This document shows, piece by piece, positions 5,311-8,040 of a stretch of DNA of 8,040 nt. The stretch is taken from contig DUZC01000089.1 in assembly GCA_013349735.1 (NCBI GenBank), forward strand, positions 1 through 8,040, in the 5' to 3' direction. Within the stretch, counting starts at the first letter, position 1. Each line of letters opens with the position of its first letter. Source of the stretch: Rhodospirillaceae bacterium. Its GTDB lineage: Bacteria; Pseudomonadota; Alphaproteobacteria; Rhodospirillales; Magnetospirillaceae. The notes beneath the pieces are model-generated. The model did not search any database. It saw nothing but the letters and a program-made list of their open reading frames with translations, and was not told the origin of the DNA. Made by a program: the position numbers and the translations under genes.

Positions 5311-6840
5311 ATGGAAATCATCCGACAGCTTGATGAGAAGCGTGATCGCGCGCGGGCCGGCGGCGGTCCGCAGCGTGTCGCGGCGCAGCATGCCAAGGGC
5401 AAGCTGACGGCGCGTGAGCGCATTGACCTTCTGCTGGACACAGGCTCATTCGAAGAATGGGACATGTTTGTCGAACATCGCTGTAGCGATTTCGGTATGG
5501 AGAAGCAGAAAATCCCCAGCGATGGCGTGGTTACCGGCTATGGGACGGTCAATGGTCGCCTGGTTTTTGTTTTCTCCCAGGATTTTACTGTTTTTGGTGG
5601 CTCCCTGTCCGAAGCTCATGCGGAAAAGATCTGTAAGATCATGGATCAGGCCCTTAAGGTCGGGGCGCCGGTGATTGGGCTGAATGATTCCGGCGGGGCC
5701 AGAATTCAGGAAGGTGTGGCTTCTTTGGCGGGCTATGCCGAAGTTTTTCAGCGCAATGTGATGGCGTCCGGCGTTGTTCCACAGATTTCTCTGATTATGG
5801 GCCCTTGCGCCGGGGGTGCTGTTTATTCGCCCGCAATTACCGATTTCATCTTTATGGTCAAGGACAGTTCTTATCTGTTTGTTACGGGGCCGGAAGTGGT
5901 CAAGACCGTAACCCATGAAACGGTCACTGCGGAAGAATTGGGTGGCGCTGTCACGCATACCGGCCGTTCCGGTGTGGCGGATTTGGCTTTTGAAAATGAT
6001 GTCGAGGCCTTGTTGCAGCTGCGCCGGTTTTTAGACTTTCTTCCGGCCAGCAACCGCGAAAAGGCACCAGTCCGGCTGACCCGAGATCCTGCTGAGCGGT
6101 TGGAACCCAGCCTTAACACTTTGATCCCGGCCAACCCCAACAAACCCTATGACATGCGCGAGCTGCTCTTGAAGGTCGTCGATGATGCTGATTTCTTTGA
6201 AGTGGCGCCAAGCTTTGCCGGAAATATTCTGACTGGATTTGCCAGAATGGACGGTCAAACCGTCGGGATTGTTGCCAATCAGCCATTGGTTTTGGCGGGT
6301 TGTCTGGACATTGACTCGTCTCGTAAAGCAGCGCGCTTTGTGCGTTTTTGTGACTGCTTTAATATTCCTCTGTTAACTTTTGTTGATGTTCCTGGGTTTC
6401 TTCCCGGTACTGACCAGGAGTTCGGCGGTATCATTAAGCATGGGGCAAAGCTTCTTTACGCTTATGCCGAATGTACGGTCCCGAAAATTACCGTCATCAC
6501 CCGCAAGGCCTACGGCGGTGCCTATGATGTGATGAGTTCCAAACATCTGCGTGGTGATGTGAATTTCGCCTGGCCCACGGCGGAAATCGCGGTGATGGGG
6601 CCGAAGGGCGCGGTGGAAATCATTTTTCGCAATGACATAGGCGATCCGGCAAAAATCGCAGATAGAACCGAGGAATATCGGCAAAAATTCGCCAATCCGT
6701 TTGTCGCCGGTCATCGTGGCTTTATCGATGATGTGATCCGGCCGCACGCGACCCGGCGGCGTATTTGCCGAAGCCTTAATATGCTGCGCGACAAGAAACT
6801 GGAGAACCCCTGGCGCAAGCACGGGAATATCCCGCTATAA
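5311..6840 (+). CDS. pccB: Propionyl-CoA carboxylase, beta (carboxyltransferase) subunit
   Basis: A 509-residue carboxyltransferase that moves CO2 from carboxybiotin on the alpha subunit to propionyl-CoA, giving (S)-methylmalonyl-CoA. It normally works in the cytoplasm as a beta hexamer within an alpha6beta6 complex. The length is typical of PccB. The N-terminal crotonase-like half has GKLTARERIDLLLD (30-43), NDSGGARIQEG (125-135) and the acyl-CoA oxyanion loop GPCAGGAV (164-171; G168-G169). The C-terminal half has VDVPGFLPGTDQEFGGIIKHG (358-378) and the carboxybiotin oxyanion loop AYGGAYDVM (400-408; G403-A404). D406 aligns with the Asp that favours propionyl-CoA over acetyl-CoA in actinobacterial PccB (D422 in Streptomyces), so propionyl-CoA is the likely substrate. 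Other acyl-CoA carboxylase beta chains remain possible but less likely. ATG 5311 is preceded by AGAGGG. The stop is 16 nt before pccA, which supports an operon. Confidence 0.95.
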   Translation: MEIIRQLDEKRDRARAGGGPQRVAAQHAKGKLTARERIDLLLDTGSFEEWDMFVEHRCSDFGMEKQKIPSDGVVTGYGTVNGRLVFVFSQDFTVFGGSLSEAHAEKICKIMDQALKVGAPVIGLNDSGGARIQEGVASLAGYAEVFQRNVMASGVVPQISLIMGPCAGGAVYSPAITDFIFMVKDSSYLFVTGPEVVKTVTHETVTAEELGGAVTHTGRSGVADLAFENDVEALLQLRRFLDFLPASNREKAPVRLTRDPAERLEPSLNTLIPANPNKPYDMRELLLKVVDDADFFEVAPSFAGNILTGFARMDGQTVGIVANQPLVLAGCLDIDSSRKAARFVRFCDCFNIPLLTFVDVPGFLPGTDQEFGGIIKHGAKLLYAYAECTVPKITVITRKAYGGAYDVMSSKHLRGDVNFAWPTAEIAVMGPKGAVEIIFRNDIGDPAKIADRTEEYRQKFANPFVAGHRGFIDDVIRPHATRRRICRSLNMLRDKKLENPWRKHGNIPL

Positions 6841-6856
6841 CCTGGGTGAAGAGCCA

Positions 6857-8040
6857 ATGTTCAAAAAAATTCTGATCGCCAATCGCGGTGAAATTGCCTG
6901 TCGGGTCATAAAGACGGCACGAAAAATGGGGATCAAGACGGTTGCCGTCTTTTCCGACGCCGATCGCGATGCGCTGCATGTGGAAATGGCCGATGAGGCG
7001 GTTTTTATTGGCCCGCCGCCCGCCCAGCAATCCTATTTGATGATCGAAAAAATTGTTGCCGCTTGCCTTGAGACCGGTGCCGAGGCCGTTCACCCGGGCT
7101 ATGGCTTTCTTTCTGAAAAGCGCGAATTCCAGGAAGCCCTGCAAGCCGCGGGCATCGTCTTCATCGGTCCGGACGCCCATGCCATTTTTGCCATGGGCGA
7201 CAAGATCGAGTCGAAAAAACTGGCCAAACAGGCCGGTGTTTCGACGGTTCCGGGCTTTATGGGGGTGATCAAGGACGGCGACGAGGCTGTAACGATCGCC
7301 CGAGAGATTGGCTATCCCGTGATGATCAAGGCTTCGGCCGGTGGGGGCGGCAAGGGCATGCGTCTGGCCAGGAACGACCTGGAGGCCAAGGAGGGGTTTG
7401 TTTCTGCCAGCAACGAGGCAAAGGCGTCCTTTGCGGATGACCGGGTTTTCGTTGAAAAATATATCGAGGAGCCGCGCCATATTGAAATCCAGGTCTTGGG
7501 GGATTCCTTTGGCCATGTGATTTCCTTGGGTGAGCGCGAATGCTCGATCCAACGGCGTCACCAAAAGGTGATTGAAGAGGCGCCGAGCCCGTTTCTTACC
7601 GAGGCCGTGCGTAAAGCTATGGGAGATCAGGCGGTGGCCTTGGCCAAAGCCGTCTCGTACAAGTCAGCCGGGACGGTCGAGTTTATCGTTGATGCCGAGC
7701 GCAATTTTTATTTCCTGGAAATGAACACACGGTTGCAGGTTGAGCATCCGGTTACCGAACTGGTTACCGGGCTCGATCTGGTGGAATGGATGATCCGTAT
7801 CGCCAATGGCGAGCGCCTGACCATTTTGCAGAAAGACGTGCGGACGAAGGGCTGGGCGGTCGAGGCTCGGGTCTATGCGGAAGACCCATTCCGCGGATTC
7901 ATGCCCTCCATCGGGCGGCTTACCCGTTACCTGCCGCCCGTCGAAGGGCCGAATGTCCGCGTTGATACGGGTGTCTTTGAGGGCGGCGAAATCAGCATGT
8001 TCTATGATCCCATGATCGCCAAATTATGCGCTTATGGGGC
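6857..8040 (+). CDS. pccA: Propionyl-CoA carboxylase, alpha (biotin carboxylase) subunit, 3' end missing
   Basis: The first 394 codons of the biotin-dependent carboxylase alpha chain; the frame is open to the window edge. The complete protein should be about 660-680 residues, so the end of the biotin carboxylase domain, the BT domain and the biotinyl (AMKM-type) domain lie beyond the window. The biotin carboxylase N-domain begins at KILIANRGEIACRV (4-17) and includes HPGYGFLSE (79-87). The ATP-grasp domain has GGGGKGM (162-168), CSIQRRHQK (about 229-237) and EMNTRLQVEHPVTE (288-301), including E288, N290, R292 and E296 of the active site. R338 begins the RVYAEDP segment and probably matches the catalytic Arg338 of E. 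coli AccC. It uses ATP and bicarbonate to carboxylate biotin. Pairing with pccB points to propionyl-CoA carboxylase; alone, the sequence could also fit other acyl-CoA carboxylases. ATG 6857 is 16 nt after pccB, with GAAGAG at 6848-6853 as its ribosome-binding site. Confidence 0.95.
   Translation, partial: MFKKILIANRGEIACRVIKTARKMGIKTVAVFSDADRDALHVEMADEAVFIGPPPAQQSYLMIEKIVAACLETGAEAVHPGYGFLSEKREFQEALQAAGIVFIGPDAHAIFAMGDKIESKKLAKQAGVSTVPGFMGVIKDGDEAVTIAREIGYPVMIKASAGGGGKGMRLARNDLEAKEGFVSASNEAKASFADDRVFVEKYIEEPRHIEIQVLGDSFGHVISLGERECSIQRRHQKVIEEAPSPFLTEAVRKAMGDQAVALAKAVSYKSAGTVEFIVDAERNFYFLEMNTRLQVEHPVTELVTGLDLVEWMIRIANGERLTILQKDVRTKGWAVEARVYAEDPFRGFMPSIGRLTRYLPPVEGPNVRVDTGVFEGGEISMFYDPMIAKLCAYG

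Noticed and set aside
6776..7564. A 262-codon open frame on the minus strand opposite the end of pccB and most of the pccA fragment
   Set aside because: It mirrors strongly biased codons of two clearly identified genes, has no recognisable family features, and would need near-complete overlap with pccA.

Overview
The window looks like core chromosome from an alphaproteobacterium, most likely Rhodospirillales-like. The main evidence is an Atp12-type F1-ATPase assembly chaperone, found in alphaproteobacteria and mitochondria, next to an RluC-type pseudouridine synthase and a small HAD phosphatase. Base composition is moderately GC-rich (about 55-60% by eye) and even across the window. I see no mobile element, tRNA, rRNA, CRISPR array or sign of recent transfer. 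All seven genes are on the + strand and nearly all the DNA is coding.

Region 1 (1-5222) is a compact five-gene run. It holds the 3' part of an rluC-like gene, a 257-codon gene I do not recognise, a HAD-superfamily phosphatase, an AsmA-family envelope protein and an Atp12 chaperone gene that starts with TTG. Junctions are 2 nt apart (rluC to unknown), 41 nt apart (unknown to HAD), a 1-nt overlap (HAD to AsmA) and a 4-nt overlap (AsmA to Atp12). This suggests one transcript with translational coupling. The functions are mixed: 23S rRNA modification, small-molecule dephosphorylation, envelope/lipid homeostasis and F1 assembly.

Region 2 (5223-5310) is the only intergenic space longer than 50 nt. 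It has no convincing terminator. It contains two imperfect copies of a TTTGC-type element, a weak -10-like hexamer and the pccB ribosome-binding site. It is the best place for a separate promoter or operator for the carboxylase genes.

Region 3 (5311-8040) is a propionyl-CoA carboxylase operon. pccB (carboxyltransferase beta subunit) is complete. 16 nt after it, pccA (biotin carboxylase/biotin carrier alpha subunit) begins and runs off the right edge after 394 codons. Together they convert propionyl-CoA, ATP and bicarbonate to methylmalonyl-CoA, feeding propionate, odd-chain fatty acid and branched-chain amino acid carbon into the TCA cycle.

I do not see an undescribed defence, mobile or biosynthetic system. 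The items most worth a second look are the unrecognised 257-residue protein, the AsmA gene locked by overlaps between the HAD and Atp12 genes, a 9-bp tandem duplication giving Atp12 a C-terminal CSSC motif, and the TTTGC repeats upstream of pccB.
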